From a virus, in the IMG/VR virus record IMGVR_UViG_3300032516_000091, positions 1 to 34,780 of that record: DNA of 34,780 nucleotides. One strand, written 5' to 3'. This document shows positions 7,337 to 15,719 of this stretch, in pieces. The notes beneath the pieces are model-generated. The model worked only from the letters and a program-made list of their open reading frames with translations, was not told the DNA's origin and made no database searches. Made by a program: the position numbers and the translations under genes. Numbering within the stretch: position 1 is the first letter of the stretch; every line of letters starts with the position of its first letter.

Positions 7337-9532
7337 ATGGGGCACTCTACTAAGAAAGGTAATATTCGGTCAAGTAAAAAGGGAACGACACGGGGCTTTG
7401 TTCCAAACTGGGACACCTACCCGCTTGGAAGCGCGATTTTTGACGAGTTCGGCGGCAACTTCCGGGAGCGGGTGACAGACCTACAACTGGAGTACCTGAT
7501 GCTCCGGGATCCTGCGGGCCGCAAGGTGGTCGTGGGGCCTGCGAAGGATGCGTTCAAGCGGCCGCCGACGATTTATTCTGAGAACGAGGATTTCATGAAG
7601 GAGGCCAATGCGCTCATGGAGCGCCTTGGCTATTATGCGAGGCTGGAGGAAGCATACGAGAGCGCGAGGGGCTGGGGGTTCGGCCTGGTGGCGCTGGGCC
7701 TGGAGACGGTCAGCGACTTCGACCAGCCGCCAAACGACGTGCGGGGAATTGCCAATGTCGTGGCCATATCCAAGAAGCAGGTGAAGGAGTACGCGTTCAG
7801 CGACGTGCCCAGCGATGCCCGGTATGGTCAAATAAAGAGCTACAAGGTCAAGTTCACTGTCAACAAGCAAACCGTGGAAAGGGTTATTGATGCGGGCAGA
7901 GTCCAGCACGTGACCCATGACGTTCACAATTCCAACCCGGAGGGCGTGTCAGTGTTGCTCCCACTGTACGACGCCCTCCAGGGCAAAAAGGGCATGGACC
8001 TGGCGCTGGCCATGGCCATACTCAAGTACGCGATGCCTTTCACCACGGTCACCCTGCCGGCTGATGCGACCTCTGACGAGTTCGAGGGCCTGTCCCAGAC
8101 GTTCTACCTGGGGAGCAAGGGCCGTAACGAGTTCATCATGCCCTACGGGTATGAGTTCAACCAGTACGGAGCGACCAATGCGCTGAATCCGGACCCGTAC
8201 ATCAAATACATGTGGGAGCAGATATGCGCCGGGAGCGAGTACGATCAGGTACAGCTCAAGGGCACGGAAGCCGGGGCAGTGACCGGCAGCTGGGTGAATC
8301 AGGCAGTGTACTTCGGCCACATTGCAGACATTCAGAAGTCGAAGCTCGAGCCTCACATAGTAGATTTCCTAAGAAAGATGCAGGGCTGGGGAGTGTTGTC
8401 GGCAGCGACCTTCGAGGTGCGCTGGCCTGTTCTGTGGGAGCTGGACCAGAAGGAGCTCGCACAGCTAGAGAACCAGAAGGCCCAATCGCTGATGTACTAC
8501 AGCGCCAGCATTGAGCGTTTCAAGGGCATGGGCTTCGATGTGCAGCTGGACGAGAAGGGCTTTTACATTCAAGCTGGAGGCGTCAAGCACTACCTAATGG
8601 AGTTGAAGGGCCAGAAGGTGAACATCCAGGCCCAGGCGAACAGCCATCAATCCGCCCACGTCTGCAAGTATGATCCGGAGGCCAGCCGCAAGCTCTGGGA
8701 CAGATGGGGATACAACGACAGCGCCCTGGTGATGCGGTACAAGGCCGCGATGGATGAGGGCTACATCAAGATTTACGAGAGCCTCTGGCAGCAGACCGAA
8801 CTGATTTTAGAGAAGCACGTTCCGATGATAAACCAGCCGGAGAGCAAGAAGACAACGAAGTGCAGGAACATACACAAGGGCGCAGCCTGGGCGCGAAGGA
8901 ATAACATTGAGCCGTCCGTGCTAGCCAAAGATGTACAGGTCAGGCTTAACCAAATCAATGAGGCCATAGACGAGATAACGAAGAAACTGAAGATAGACAA
9001 GATGCTTGGGCAGACCAAGTTGATTGATGAGATGATGAAAGATGGCCACAAGCTAGGCTGGGAAAGTACGGCCACAGCTATGAACCAGGACGTTAATTGG
9101 CGGCTGGCAGATAATACGACGGTCCTGTTTTTGCAGAGGTCAAATTTATTATGGGAGCAGAAAAACACAGATTGCTTGGGCGCTGCCAAGAACCAAATCG
9201 TCGAGGGCATCCTAGCCGGAGAGAGTTATAAGGCAATCGAGGACAGGATCAAGGATGCGATAACGCAGGTAGCAAGGCCTGCCGTGTTTGTTCAGACAGA
9301 AGTTCACAGGGCTGCCGAGTTGGGCAGGACATCGCTCTACAAGGAGATGGGCGTCGAAAAGGTCGAATGGCTGACAGCAGGGGATGAGCGGGTCAGACCG
9401 GAACACGCGGCCAGGGAGGGTCAAATCTTTACCATCGCCGAGGCCGAGGCGCTGATACATGATTTTGGATGTCGGTGTAGCCTTTTGCCAGTGATACCCA
9501 GCGTGGAAGAGTTGGAGGCGCATAATCCATGA
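7337..9532 (+). CDS. Portal protein fused to MuF-like minor head protein
   Basis: This 731-aa protein combines two head proteins that are often separate. Residues about 20-430 are portal-like; the segment LKGTEAGAVTGSWVN at about 307-321, followed by a Q-K-S-K-L-E-P helix, is typical of dodecameric portal families. A helical middle region with two cysteines follows. Residues about 650-731 are a MuF domain, with R-V-R-P-E-H near 686 and C-R-C near 712. The portal forms the vertex channel on which the terminase docks, and MuF proteins act inside the head. The ATG at 7337 lacks a ribosome-binding site, consistent with a leaderless transcript. The stop overlaps the protease gene (ATGA at 9529). 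Confidence 0.88.
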   Translation: MGHSTKKGNIRSSKKGTTRGFVPNWDTYPLGSAIFDEFGGNFRERVTDLQLEYLMLRDPAGRKVVVGPAKDAFKRPPTIYSENEDFMKEANALMERLGYYARLEEAYESARGWGFGLVALGLETVSDFDQPPNDVRGIANVVAISKKQVKEYAFSDVPSDARYGQIKSYKVKFTVNKQTVERVIDAGRVQHVTHDVHNSNPEGVSVLLPLYDALQGKKGMDLALAMAILKYAMPFTTVTLPADATSDEFEGLSQTFYLGSKGRNEFIMPYGYEFNQYGATNALNPDPYIKYMWEQICAGSEYDQVQLKGTEAGAVTGSWVNQAVYFGHIADIQKSKLEPHIVDFLRKMQGWGVLSAATFEVRWPVLWELDQKELAQLENQKAQSLMYYSASIERFKGMGFDVQLDEKGFYIQAGGVKHYLMELKGQKVNIQAQANSHQSAHVCKYDPEASRKLWDRWGYNDSALVMRYKAAMDEGYIKIYESLWQQTELILEKHVPMINQPESKKTTKCRNIHKGAAWARRNNIEPSVLAKDVQVRLNQINEAIDEITKKLKIDKMLGQTKLIDEMMKDGHKLGWESTATAMNQDVNWRLADNTTVLFLQRSNLLWEQKNTDCLGAAKNQIVEGILAGESYKAIEDRIKDAITQVARPAVFVQTEVHRAAELGRTSLYKEMGVEKVEWLTAGDERVRPEHAAREGQIFTIAEAEALIHDFGCRCSLLPVIPSVEELEAHNP

Positions 9533-10905
9533 CCGAGACTGGCGAGATGAAAGCAGATGTGGTGATGATAGAGACGCCCCTCGGAGGCACTCGCAAGACC
9601 TGCACCGCCGAGCTTCTGACCGACAGCCAGGAGTTCAAGACGAACGAGGTAGGGGTTAAGACCCAGGACTACGAGGGCCTGGAGTTAATCGTTCCTTGCG
9701 CAATCACAATGGAGGGAGTGCAGAACCAGGCGCTCAAGGCGAAGGAGGAAATCATTGCGGCGCTGGCCCTGGCTGATGGGCGCTATGTCTGTACCGGAAA
9801 TAATCACCCGGAAGGCTTTGTCGTAACCAAGCGCCAGGATGTCCGGGGCTTCATGCGCAACCTCCGGTTGCGTAATATCAAGGTGGACGTGAACGCCCAG
9901 AAGGTCGAGCTGGTTCAAATGCTGTCTGACCTTCATGTAAGAAAGGGCTGGACGCCCAAGGGGGAATACAATAACATCAAGTCGGGCAAGTCCAAGTCCG
10001 TGAGTATCGGGTACTGGTGCGTAGATACCCCGACAGACAAGCCTCAGATATTTCTAAATCAATCTTACAGGTCTAAAGAGACCAACATCTTGATAGATCA
10101 TACGCTGATAATAAATCCAGAGGGGGAGCCTGCCGCCTGCCCGTACCGAACCGACGGCCTGGGCTGCGGAATGCTGAACACTCAAAGGGAGGCAGGGCCA
10201 GGCCCAGCCATCAAAGAGGACAATAGCGTTCCGTCTAACCTGGCTGACGCTCCCTCTGATGATGGGCAAACTGTCCCTGCCTCTGACATTCAGGAGGCCA
10301 AGAGAGATTGCGAAAATTGTCCATGTCATAAACAAGCGGAACGCGGAGACGAGCAAGGCAGCGCCCAGGACACAGAGCAAAACCAGGGCGCGAGAGAGAA
10401 AAATGTTATGGAGGAAACCTCTATGGCAGACGAAGAAATAAAAGAGCCTGACAAGGCCAAAGCGGATGCGCAGAAGAAAGCAGATACTCAGGTGCAGGCA
10501 CCCCTGCCGAAGCCTGACGCTGCCCAAGATGCGCAGCTCGCGAAGGAAGTAGCCAGAGCTAATGTTGCGGAGGTTCAGCTCAAAGCGTACCAAGACGCTG
10601 AGAAGAGCAGGATAATCGGCAACATAATGAAGCTCACCGGGAGAGATGCGAAGGATGACAAATCCATTGCGTCCTTCAACGCCATGTCCCTTCCAGAGTT
10701 GAAGGTACATGAGAGAACGATAACTGACGCGGTAGCTGCGGCAAGGGCCAATCTCTTGCATGGGGCGAGCGCTGCGATGGGCAACCAGTCTGATACCAGC
10801 TCCAAGCCTCTTGTGAACACCAAGACCGGATTGACGGTTGGAAGGTTCAATCAAGAGTCTGGGAAATGGGAAGATGGCTGGGACGCACCACCAAAGGAGG
10901 CTTAG
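9529..10905 (+). CDS. Prohead maturation protease-scaffold fusion (DUF2213-like)
   Basis: This 458-aa protein has an N-terminal serine protease domain (about 1-205) and a C-terminal scaffold region (about 290-458). Candidate catalytic residues are His93 in GNNHPEG, Ser159 in SVSIGY and His191 in LIDHTLI, matching the Ser-His-His order of herpesvirus-assemblin-like prohead proteases such as DUF2213. The linker (about 205-300) is acidic, contains CENCPCHK and looks disordered. The scaffold region is rich in Ala, Lys, Glu and Gln and should form coiled coil. The enzyme would cleave scaffold, and perhaps capsid protein, after assembly. An in-frame start with a strong ribosome-binding site lies at 10423. 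Confidence 0.8.
   Translation: MTETGEMKADVVMIETPLGGTRKTCTAELLTDSQEFKTNEVGVKTQDYEGLELIVPCAITMEGVQNQALKAKEEIIAALALADGRYVCTGNNHPEGFVVTKRQDVRGFMRNLRLRNIKVDVNAQKVELVQMLSDLHVRKGWTPKGEYNNIKSGKSKSVSIGYWCVDTPTDKPQIFLNQSYRSKETNILIDHTLIINPEGEPAACPYRTDGLGCGMLNTQREAGPGPAIKEDNSVPSNLADAPSDDGQTVPASDIQEAKRDCENCPCHKQAERGDEQGSAQDTEQNQGAREKNVMEETSMADEEIKEPDKAKADAQKKADTQVQAPLPKPDAAQDAQLAKEVARANVAEVQLKAYQDAEKSRIIGNIMKLTGRDAKDDKSIASFNAMSLPELKVHERTITDAVAAARANLLHGASAAMGNQSDTSSKPLVNTKTGLTVGRFNQESGKWEDGWDAPPKEA
10423..10905 (+). CDS. Nested in-frame scaffold protein (internal start)
   Basis: ATG 10423 lies inside the protease-scaffold gene in the same frame, with GGAGG at 10410-10414 eight bases upstream, as good a ribosome-binding site as any in the genome. 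Translation from it gives a 160-aa protein (MADEEIKEPDKAK onward) consisting only of the coiled-coil scaffold region. Making free scaffold from an internal start of the protease gene is the known arrangement of phage lambda C/Nu3. A second in-frame ATG lies at 10408. Confidence 0.6.
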   Translation: MADEEIKEPDKAKADAQKKADTQVQAPLPKPDAAQDAQLAKEVARANVAEVQLKAYQDAEKSRIIGNIMKLTGRDAKDDKSIASFNAMSLPELKVHERTITDAVAAARANLLHGASAAMGNQSDTSSKPLVNTKTGLTVGRFNQESGKWEDGWDAPPKEA

Positions 10906-10907
10906 AC

Positions 10908-11804
10908 ATGACGCACATCGGAGGCTTCGTCAGGCCGACTACAAAAACCGTAGTCGCCAATGACGAGAACGCCATAGTTCAAGATCTCAAGCTCCTCACC
11001 GGGACGGACTGCTATGCAGGTCGGTTGGTGGGACGCGGCACCGGAGATCAGGACGCCGTCGTATGCACTGGAGTCCTTGCTCCAATCGGGTTCATCAGCT
11101 ACGAGCACACCCCAGACGTCTATCAGCCAGCGACACCAGCCACAGCATTCGCGGCCAACGACATCGCGGGGATTGTCGCTGGGCCAATCGTGGTCAATGG
11201 GAAATTGGCCGCAGGGTTCTACGCAACCAAGGGCGACCTGCTCTGTAATTGGGAGGCTGGCTATGTTGCAGCCTGCGCAATTATAGACGGTAGGATAGCG
11301 CTCAAGATTCCCTATACCAAGAAGACCAGCGAGTTCGATACAGGCGTGGACTTGCCTCTTGGGGCAGTAGTCCATGATGTTCGATGCTATTCTGTCGTTG
11401 CAGACGCCAGCGGAACCATTGAAATCGGGACGGCAGAAGCCGTGGCAGAAACCGGAGGCGATGCAGACGGATTTCTGGACGTTGAAGCACTCGCAGCGAC
11501 AGGCTGGGTAGCTCACAACACGGTGGACGCAACAGCATCCAATAACACTCTCGGAGTTCTGCTCGTTGAGGCTGATATAAAAACCGCAGACTCCACAGCC
11601 CTCTACTATTCAGCTCCGGTTGTCGGAGGCTACAAGTGCGGGGGCACACAAAAATCCATCACATACACCACGTCCAACCACACGCAATCGGGGTACTTCT
11701 ATGTCCTCGTCTCGACGCCTGGCTTGCAGATTGTAGGCAAGGCTTATGAAACGGTGGACGCCACAGCAGCGGCGGCAGCTCTCATGTTGAGGTGCTTAAT
11801 ATGA
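10908..11804 (+). CDS. Capsid decoration/head-stabilising protein candidate
   Basis: The start at 10908 has a near-perfect AAAGGAGG seven bases upstream. The 298-aa protein is rich in Ala, Gly, Thr and Val. Residues about 50-135 (GVLAPIGF, FAANDIAGIVAGPIVVNGK, GDLLCNWEAGY) resemble the short beta-barrel of head-decoration proteins of the lambda gpD/DUF2190 sort, which handle parameters such as G-x-I-V-x-G and cap capsid three-fold axes. The C-terminal half is another beta domain. Its place between scaffold and major capsid protein supports this. The stop overlaps the capsid ATG. Confidence 0.65.
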   Translation: MTHIGGFVRPTTKTVVANDENAIVQDLKLLTGTDCYAGRLVGRGTGDQDAVVCTGVLAPIGFISYEHTPDVYQPATPATAFAANDIAGIVAGPIVVNGKLAAGFYATKGDLLCNWEAGYVAACAIIDGRIALKIPYTKKTSEFDTGVDLPLGAVVHDVRCYSVVADASGTIEIGTAEAVAETGGDADGFLDVEALAATGWVAHNTVDATASNNTLGVLLVEADIKTADSTALYYSAPVVGGYKCGGTQKSITYTTSNHTQSGYFYVLVSTPGLQIVGKAYETVDATAAAAALMLRCLI

Positions 11805-12796
11805 ACGACTTCCCAGATTTAGAGGTCGGCACCATTGGCAGCTCGCAGTTGCAGGAGCTGAGACAAAACATCGCCGATATCAGAACCCCCAAGACGCTTC
11901 GCAAGGGCAACGTCATTCTGTCCACAGAGCAGTACCGGGAAATCCTCGAAACAGTTTATTGGGCAGCCAGAAAGAACATGATAGCAAGGGCGCTGGTAGG
12001 TTCAGACCTGATAAACTACGGAGCTGGCGGAGAAGGCATCGAGAGCATAGGCTACGATGTTGGAACCGAGGTAAGCGCCGCAGAGCTGGACTTCGATTTC
12101 CTGGACGACAGCGAAGACATTGCAGGCAAGACGAGAACCAACGCAGCAGTTCCCATAATCCAGAAGACCTTCAACATCAAGAGAAGGGCGCTGGCCGCAT
12201 CACAGAGATACGGAACGCCGCTTGACAAGTCCACAGCGAACAGCGCAGCTTTCAGGGTAGCCTCGCTTGAGGATACCACAATCATCCAGGGATATTCCAG
12301 GGACGGTTCGACCTACGAGATACCAGGATTCTATCAGGGCGCTGGGCTGACAGAAAGCACAGCCAAGGACTTCGGCACCGCAGGCTACGCACTCGCAAAG
12401 ATAGGGCTGGCAATGGCCGCATTCGAAGCGGTGAACGTCAGACCTCCATTCAACCTCGTCCTCAACCCCACGCAATACGCAGAGCTGGCAGTCAGCGTTC
12501 TCGGTTCTGGCGCGGGCCAGAGTGAAATGCTGCTTGTCAAGAACCTACTCTCAACTGGCGACATCAACAAGGCTGGCGCTGGCGGAATGATTCTGCCATC
12601 CACAGACATTACCGCAGGCACGGGCCTGATGATGGCAACCCCAGGCAGAGGACAATTCAGCTATCATGTCCCGGTGGACGTGGCGACAGAGCTGGAGATC
12701 CTTGAGAAGTCCCACAACGTATTCGGCCGAGTGTTCCTGTGCAGCAGGTTAATCCTGATGGATACCTACTGCTCACAGAAGCTCACAGGTATCTAA
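11801..12796 (+). CDS. Major capsid protein, HK97 fold, encapsulin-like
   Basis: This 331-aa protein follows scaffold and decoration genes, the normal place for the shell protein. GAGGTG lies seven bases before ATG 11801. It has the layout of the short, encapsulin-like HK97 family: helical N-arm (about 15-60), E-loop region (about 75-120, with DVGTEVSAAELDFDFLDD), a P-domain with DTTIIQGYSRDGSTYEIPG near 160-178, and an A-domain ending in a beta segment with DVATELEI near 290. No long N-terminal delta domain is seen, which agrees with a separate scaffold. Confidence 0.85.
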   Translation: MNDFPDLEVGTIGSSQLQELRQNIADIRTPKTLRKGNVILSTEQYREILETVYWAARKNMIARALVGSDLINYGAGGEGIESIGYDVGTEVSAAELDFDFLDDSEDIAGKTRTNAAVPIIQKTFNIKRRALAASQRYGTPLDKSTANSAAFRVASLEDTTIIQGYSRDGSTYEIPGFYQGAGLTESTAKDFGTAGYALAKIGLAMAAFEAVNVRPPFNLVLNPTQYAELAVSVLGSGAGQSEMLLVKNLLSTGDINKAGAGGMILPSTDITAGTGLMMATPGRGQFSYHVPVDVATELEILEKSHNVFGRVFLCSRLILMDTYCSQKLTGI

Positions 12797-12812
12797 GGGC
12801 CAGGTGATTGAA

Positions 12813-13262
12813 ATGGAGACGGTATTAGCGAAGGTAAAACCAGGACAGACCATCAGCTTCAAGGAGTGGCCGTGTCGCCTCGCATACGAAACGAAAATGG
12901 GCGTCAAGTCTGAGACTGTATTGTTAAAGCCAGGCGACTTGGTAGAGATACCCAAGGCGCTCTACGATACAAACAAGCACGCTTTCGAGATGGTCAATGT
13001 CCCGGTCCCAGAGAAGCCAGCAGGCAGAGGCAGGGCAGCAGCGAAAGCAGCTCCCCAGCCCGAACCTGAACCGGCAAAGCCAGAGGCCGAGAAAGAACCT
13101 GAAACTTCAGAGACCGATGTCGAGTTCACCAAGAGGGATATGCTTAACAGCATGCCGCCCGCAGAGTTGCGAGTAGCCTGCGAGAAAGCAACCCCTCCAA
13201 TCAAGTGGACACCAGCTGACAAAAAGAAGGACTTGGTCGAGAAGCTAATGGCAGGGTCGTAA
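12813..13262 (+). CDS. Head-region protein with C-terminal SAP-like domain (149 aa)
   Basis: ATG 12813 is chosen because AGGTGAT, fully complementary to the usual 16S tail, ends four bases upstream. The first 65 residues are a small beta domain (LLKPGDLVEIP). A proline/alanine/glutamate linker (about 68-105) follows, and then a helix-extended-helix end (FTKRDMLNSMPPAEL to KDLVEKLMAG) similar to SAP/HeH DNA-binding motifs found in phage head proteins. It may contact packaged DNA or connect head proteins. A terminator overlaps its stop codon. Confidence 0.6.
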   Translation: METVLAKVKPGQTISFKEWPCRLAYETKMGVKSETVLLKPGDLVEIPKALYDTNKHAFEMVNVPVPEKPAGRGRAAAKAAPQPEPEPAKPEAEKEPETSETDVEFTKRDMLNSMPPAELRVACEKATPPIKWTPADKKKDLVEKLMAGS

Positions 13263-13284
13263 GCCCTGCCTCCTTTAATTTTTT
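13250..13284 (+). terminator. Hairpin plus T-tract terminator after capsid genes
   Basis: GGCAGGG (13250-13256) and CCCTGCC (13264-13270) form a perfect 7-bp stem with a 7-base loop that contains the stop codon, followed by TTTAATTTTTT to 13284. This is a classical intrinsic terminator and could reduce transcription from abundant capsid genes into the connector and tail genes. Confidence 0.6.
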
Positions 13285-13317
13285 GAACACTGAACGTTAG
13301 CAGCCTGGAGGCCAATA

Positions 13318-13644
13318 ATGCTGACCGATATAGTGATACCGCTAATAAGCGGGTTAAGTGGAGCTGGCATAGGTGGAGGCCTATTACTATGGGTACTGTC
13401 CAGGCTTGAAGCAAGGCAGGCAGCCTTGGAGCTTCGCCAGGATGCGATGCGCGAGCAATCATCCGAGGCTGTCGGAAATCTATACGATAAAATTGAGGCC
13501 AATGAAGATTGTGTAGAAGGAGAATTGAAGAAGTTTAACGACAGCATGGGTTCTGTCCTCAATTATCTGCTCGCGACAGCAGATAAATCGAATCCCCCTG
13601 CTGTAAAAATATTGGAGGACGCAATGGAACGGAGGAATAGATAA
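13318..13644 (+). CDS. Membrane-anchored coiled-coil protein (108 aa)
   Basis: Residues about 4-27 (IVIPLISGLSGAGIGGGLLL) form one glycine-rich transmembrane segment. The rest is a charged amphipathic helix likely to be a coiled coil. It starts after a possible GGAGG (GCCTGGAGGCCAATA) and its TAA overlaps the next ATG (TAATG at 13642-13646). One transmembrane helix with a soluble coiled coil resembles spanin-like, holin-accessory or phage membrane-anchor proteins. Its position between capsid and connector genes is unusual for lysis genes. Function not assigned. Confidence 0.65.
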   Translation: MLTDIVIPLISGLSGAGIGGGLLLWVLSRLEARQAALELRQDAMREQSSEAVGNLYDKIEANEDCVEGELKKFNDSMGSVLNYLLATADKSNPPAVKILEDAMERRNR

Positions 13645-13853
13645 TGAAAATAAAAGTGATTGAGACTTTGAAGGCGATGTTGACGAAGAAGGCATTAGGG
13701 AACGGGACGCTACTGGCGGGAGCAGGAGGAATTGCTGCGCTGGGGTTGTCGATAATCATTGGCGCGGGAACGAACTTCGAACTGCTAAAAGGTTGTGCAG
13801 TGCTCGTAATCGGTTCAGTCATCGGGATATTCCGCGAAGTCGTACTGAACTGA
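13644..13853 (+). CDS. Two-helix membrane protein, holin-like (69 aa)
   Basis: Two hydrophobic segments, about residues 20-40 (LLAGAGGIAALGLSIIIGAG) and 47-64 (LLKGCAVLVIGSVIGIF), are joined by a short turn, with basic residues at the N-terminus. Size and topology fit a class II holin, which would open the cytoplasmic membrane for lysis. It is translationally coupled to the upstream membrane protein (TAATG). No endolysin is adjacent, so holin is an inference from topology only; a capsid- or tail-associated membrane protein is possible. Confidence 0.55.
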   Translation: MKIKVIETLKAMLTKKALGNGTLLAGAGGIAALGLSIIIGAGTNFELLKGCAVLVIGSVIGIFREVVLN

Positions 13854-13858
13854 GCCAT

Positions 13859-14299
13859 ATGACGACGACGTACTGCACCTATACGGAACTCGCCAACCTG
13901 ACGGGCTCAACGCTCTCTCAGACCATACTGGAGGCGATAATCAACGAGGCGGAGCGCGAGGTGAATGATTACCTGGCTCTGAGCGGTCTGACGGGCGTCG
14001 CGGGCAACGCGATGAAGTCCGCGACCTTGAAGCTGTCCATTGCCGGCCTGATTACGAGGCGGAGGATGGACGGCACGCAGCCCGGCTCTCTGACGCTTGA
14101 CGGAAGCCTGGTCACGAGCGACAATCTGGACGCAGCAATCAGCGGGCTCAGAAAGGCGGCGTTTGCCATACTGGACAATTATATCATGACGGCGGCGGGT
14201 GTTGTTCCTAGCGGCTTGAGCAGCAGGGTCAATCTGGCCCGGAGGGTGGATTACGAGCATTTCGACGATAATAACGTGCCGCAAGATGGTCATTTCTAA
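13859..14299 (+). CDS. Head-tail adaptor (gp6-like connector)
   Basis: ATG 13859 gives a 146-aa, mostly helical protein beginning TTTYCTYTELANLTG and continuing with LEAIINEAEREVNDYL, the arrangement of the HK97 gp6/SPP1 gp15 connector family, where short polar residues precede two long helices forming a ring below the portal. It opens the head-tail joining genes, and later neighbours (gp10-like, minor capsid 3-like, tail tube) are in normal order apart from the inserted duplicated cassette. Confidence 0.65.
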   Translation: MTTTYCTYTELANLTGSTLSQTILEAIINEAEREVNDYLALSGLTGVAGNAMKSATLKLSIAGLITRRRMDGTQPGSLTLDGSLVTSDNLDAAISGLRKAAFAILDNYIMTAAGVVPSGLSSRVNLARRVDYEHFDDNNVPQDGHF

Positions 14300-14302
14300 G
14301 GA

Positions 14303-14554
14303 TTGGTGAGTGCCTTGCCTCTTGTCACGTCCGAAAAGCAGTACAAGCGATTTTTAGACGGCGTAAACACAATCAGAGGCAAGGGAAAAAAGGACAAGGG
14401 CGTCGAGATTTTCGAGAGAGCGACTTGCAAGGACTCAGACGTCATTCGCGTTCTCAACATGTTCGTCTGGCTGGAGCGCATTGAGGTTCATGATGATGGC
14501 GAGATTGCGTTGTTCGACGACACTGGTAAGAGAGAGGTGCTGACCGTTGAGTGA
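14303..14554 (+). CDS. Hypothetical protein (about 83 aa), possible winged helix
   Basis: The start is uncertain: TTG 14303, GTG 14306 or TTG 14315 are all possible, with AAGGATTGGTGAG as the only ribosome-binding candidate. The protein has a lysine-rich N-terminal half (GKGKKDKGVEIFERATCK) followed by helix, helix and beta hairpin (VLNMFVWLERIEVHDDGEIAL), which could be a small winged-helix fold. The stop overlaps the TTG start of the next gene. Function unknown. Confidence 0.5.
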   Translation: MVSALPLVTSEKQYKRFLDGVNTIRGKGKKDKGVEIFERATCKDSDVIRVLNMFVWLERIEVHDDGEIALFDDTGKREVLTVE

Positions 14555-15719
14555 TTGGGCTGTGAATAATCTCGCTGGGTTCGATGCTGGCACGAAATCT
14601 AATTTAATAACTGCGACAGACCAGTATATCATAGCCATAGACCGGCTGGGTATCTCGATGCCCTACGCTGCGAAGCACGCAAATCTTTTATCATATTATA
14701 GGCTCGAAAACAATGGCACAGACCAAACAGGGAACAACAACGGAACACCAACAGGCTCACCGAGTTATGCTTCCGCAAAATTCGACAATGGCATGACCAT
14801 TGCATCGGGAAAATACTTAAGTTGCGGAACGTATTTTTCTAAACCAGTTAATTTCACAATCGCATTATGGATAAAGCCAACAGCGTGGACAAACGCCTCG
14901 CCAGCAGTATCTTGCGCCGCAGATGGCTCGGACACAAATTTGTGGGGGATAATTGGGCGGGACACAGGCGACAATATTGAGTGCTATGTTTCTAACGGGT
15001 CGGTAAGTCAAGCAAAAATAATTGCAAGTCATTGGAATAGCACAAATTATCCTAATAATGTTTTTACGTTTATTGTGATGACCGTTGATGGTAGTTATAT
15101 TCGATTTTATCGCAATGGGGTCGAGGTTGGAACGGGAACTGTGCAGACCGTTCAGAACGGGCTTGGGGTGGTTAAAGAATTTTGTGTTGGAAGACTTGGG
15201 GCATATAACGGATATTATTTCACAGGGTTAGAGGATGAGGTCAAAATATACAACACAGCGTTGTCAGACGCGCAAATTTCTGCATTATATAATTCAGGAA
15301 ATAGATATAAGACGAGTGGGAATTGGACGAGCGCAACGCAGGCCATGACCGCAGGCTGCAAGATGAGCAACCTGAAAATCACGCTGGCAAACACGGACGC
15401 GAACAACTACATTGACAAGATTGAAGTCCTGGACGCCAGCGATGACAGCGTGATAACGACGGCGGCTGGCAACATAACAGCGACGGGACAAACGACGTTG
15501 GTGGCAGGTGATTTCGATAATGGGCTTGACGGCACGCTGGATACGGATTTCAAGGTCAAAGTATACATGGTCGCGCAAGCAGCGGCAGCGGCTCAGCCGT
15601 ACGTTTCCGCAATTGAGGGCGATTATATCTCGGCTGTCAAGCCGTACGTGAAGTTCGACGGCGAGCAATACTCAACGGGAGGGCATTTGAAGTTCGACGG
15701 GACGGTGTTCTCAGTTTGA
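14547..15719 (+). CDS. LamG/concanavalin-like lectin protein, cassette copy 1
   Basis: This 390-aa protein starts at TTG 14547, overlapping the previous stop, with GAGGTG upstream. Residues about 45-255 form a concanavalin A/LamG jelly roll: YYRLENNGTDQTGNNNG near 51, FTIALWIKP near 105, YRNGVEVGTG near 190, and the typical end DEVKIYNTALSDAQISAL near 230. Such domains bind glycans. The C-terminal 130 residues (IDKIEVLDASDD, DFDNGLDGTLD, VKFDGE) are a separate beta domain that is repeated in the protein at 17032. The lectin part is AT-rich and the rest GC-rich, pointing to domain exchange. A surface adhesin is the likely role. Confidence 0.8.
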   Translation: MSDWAVNNLAGFDAGTKSNLITATDQYIIAIDRLGISMPYAAKHANLLSYYRLENNGTDQTGNNNGTPTGSPSYASAKFDNGMTIASGKYLSCGTYFSKPVNFTIALWIKPTAWTNASPAVSCAADGSDTNLWGIIGRDTGDNIECYVSNGSVSQAKIIASHWNSTNYPNNVFTFIVMTVDGSYIRFYRNGVEVGTGTVQTVQNGLGVVKEFCVGRLGAYNGYYFTGLEDEVKIYNTALSDAQISALYNSGNRYKTSGNWTSATQAMTAGCKMSNLKITLANTDANNYIDKIEVLDASDDSVITTAAGNITATGQTTLVAGDFDNGLDGTLDTDFKVKVYMVAQAAAAAQPYVSAIEGDYISAVKPYVKFDGEQYSTGGHLKFDGTVFSV

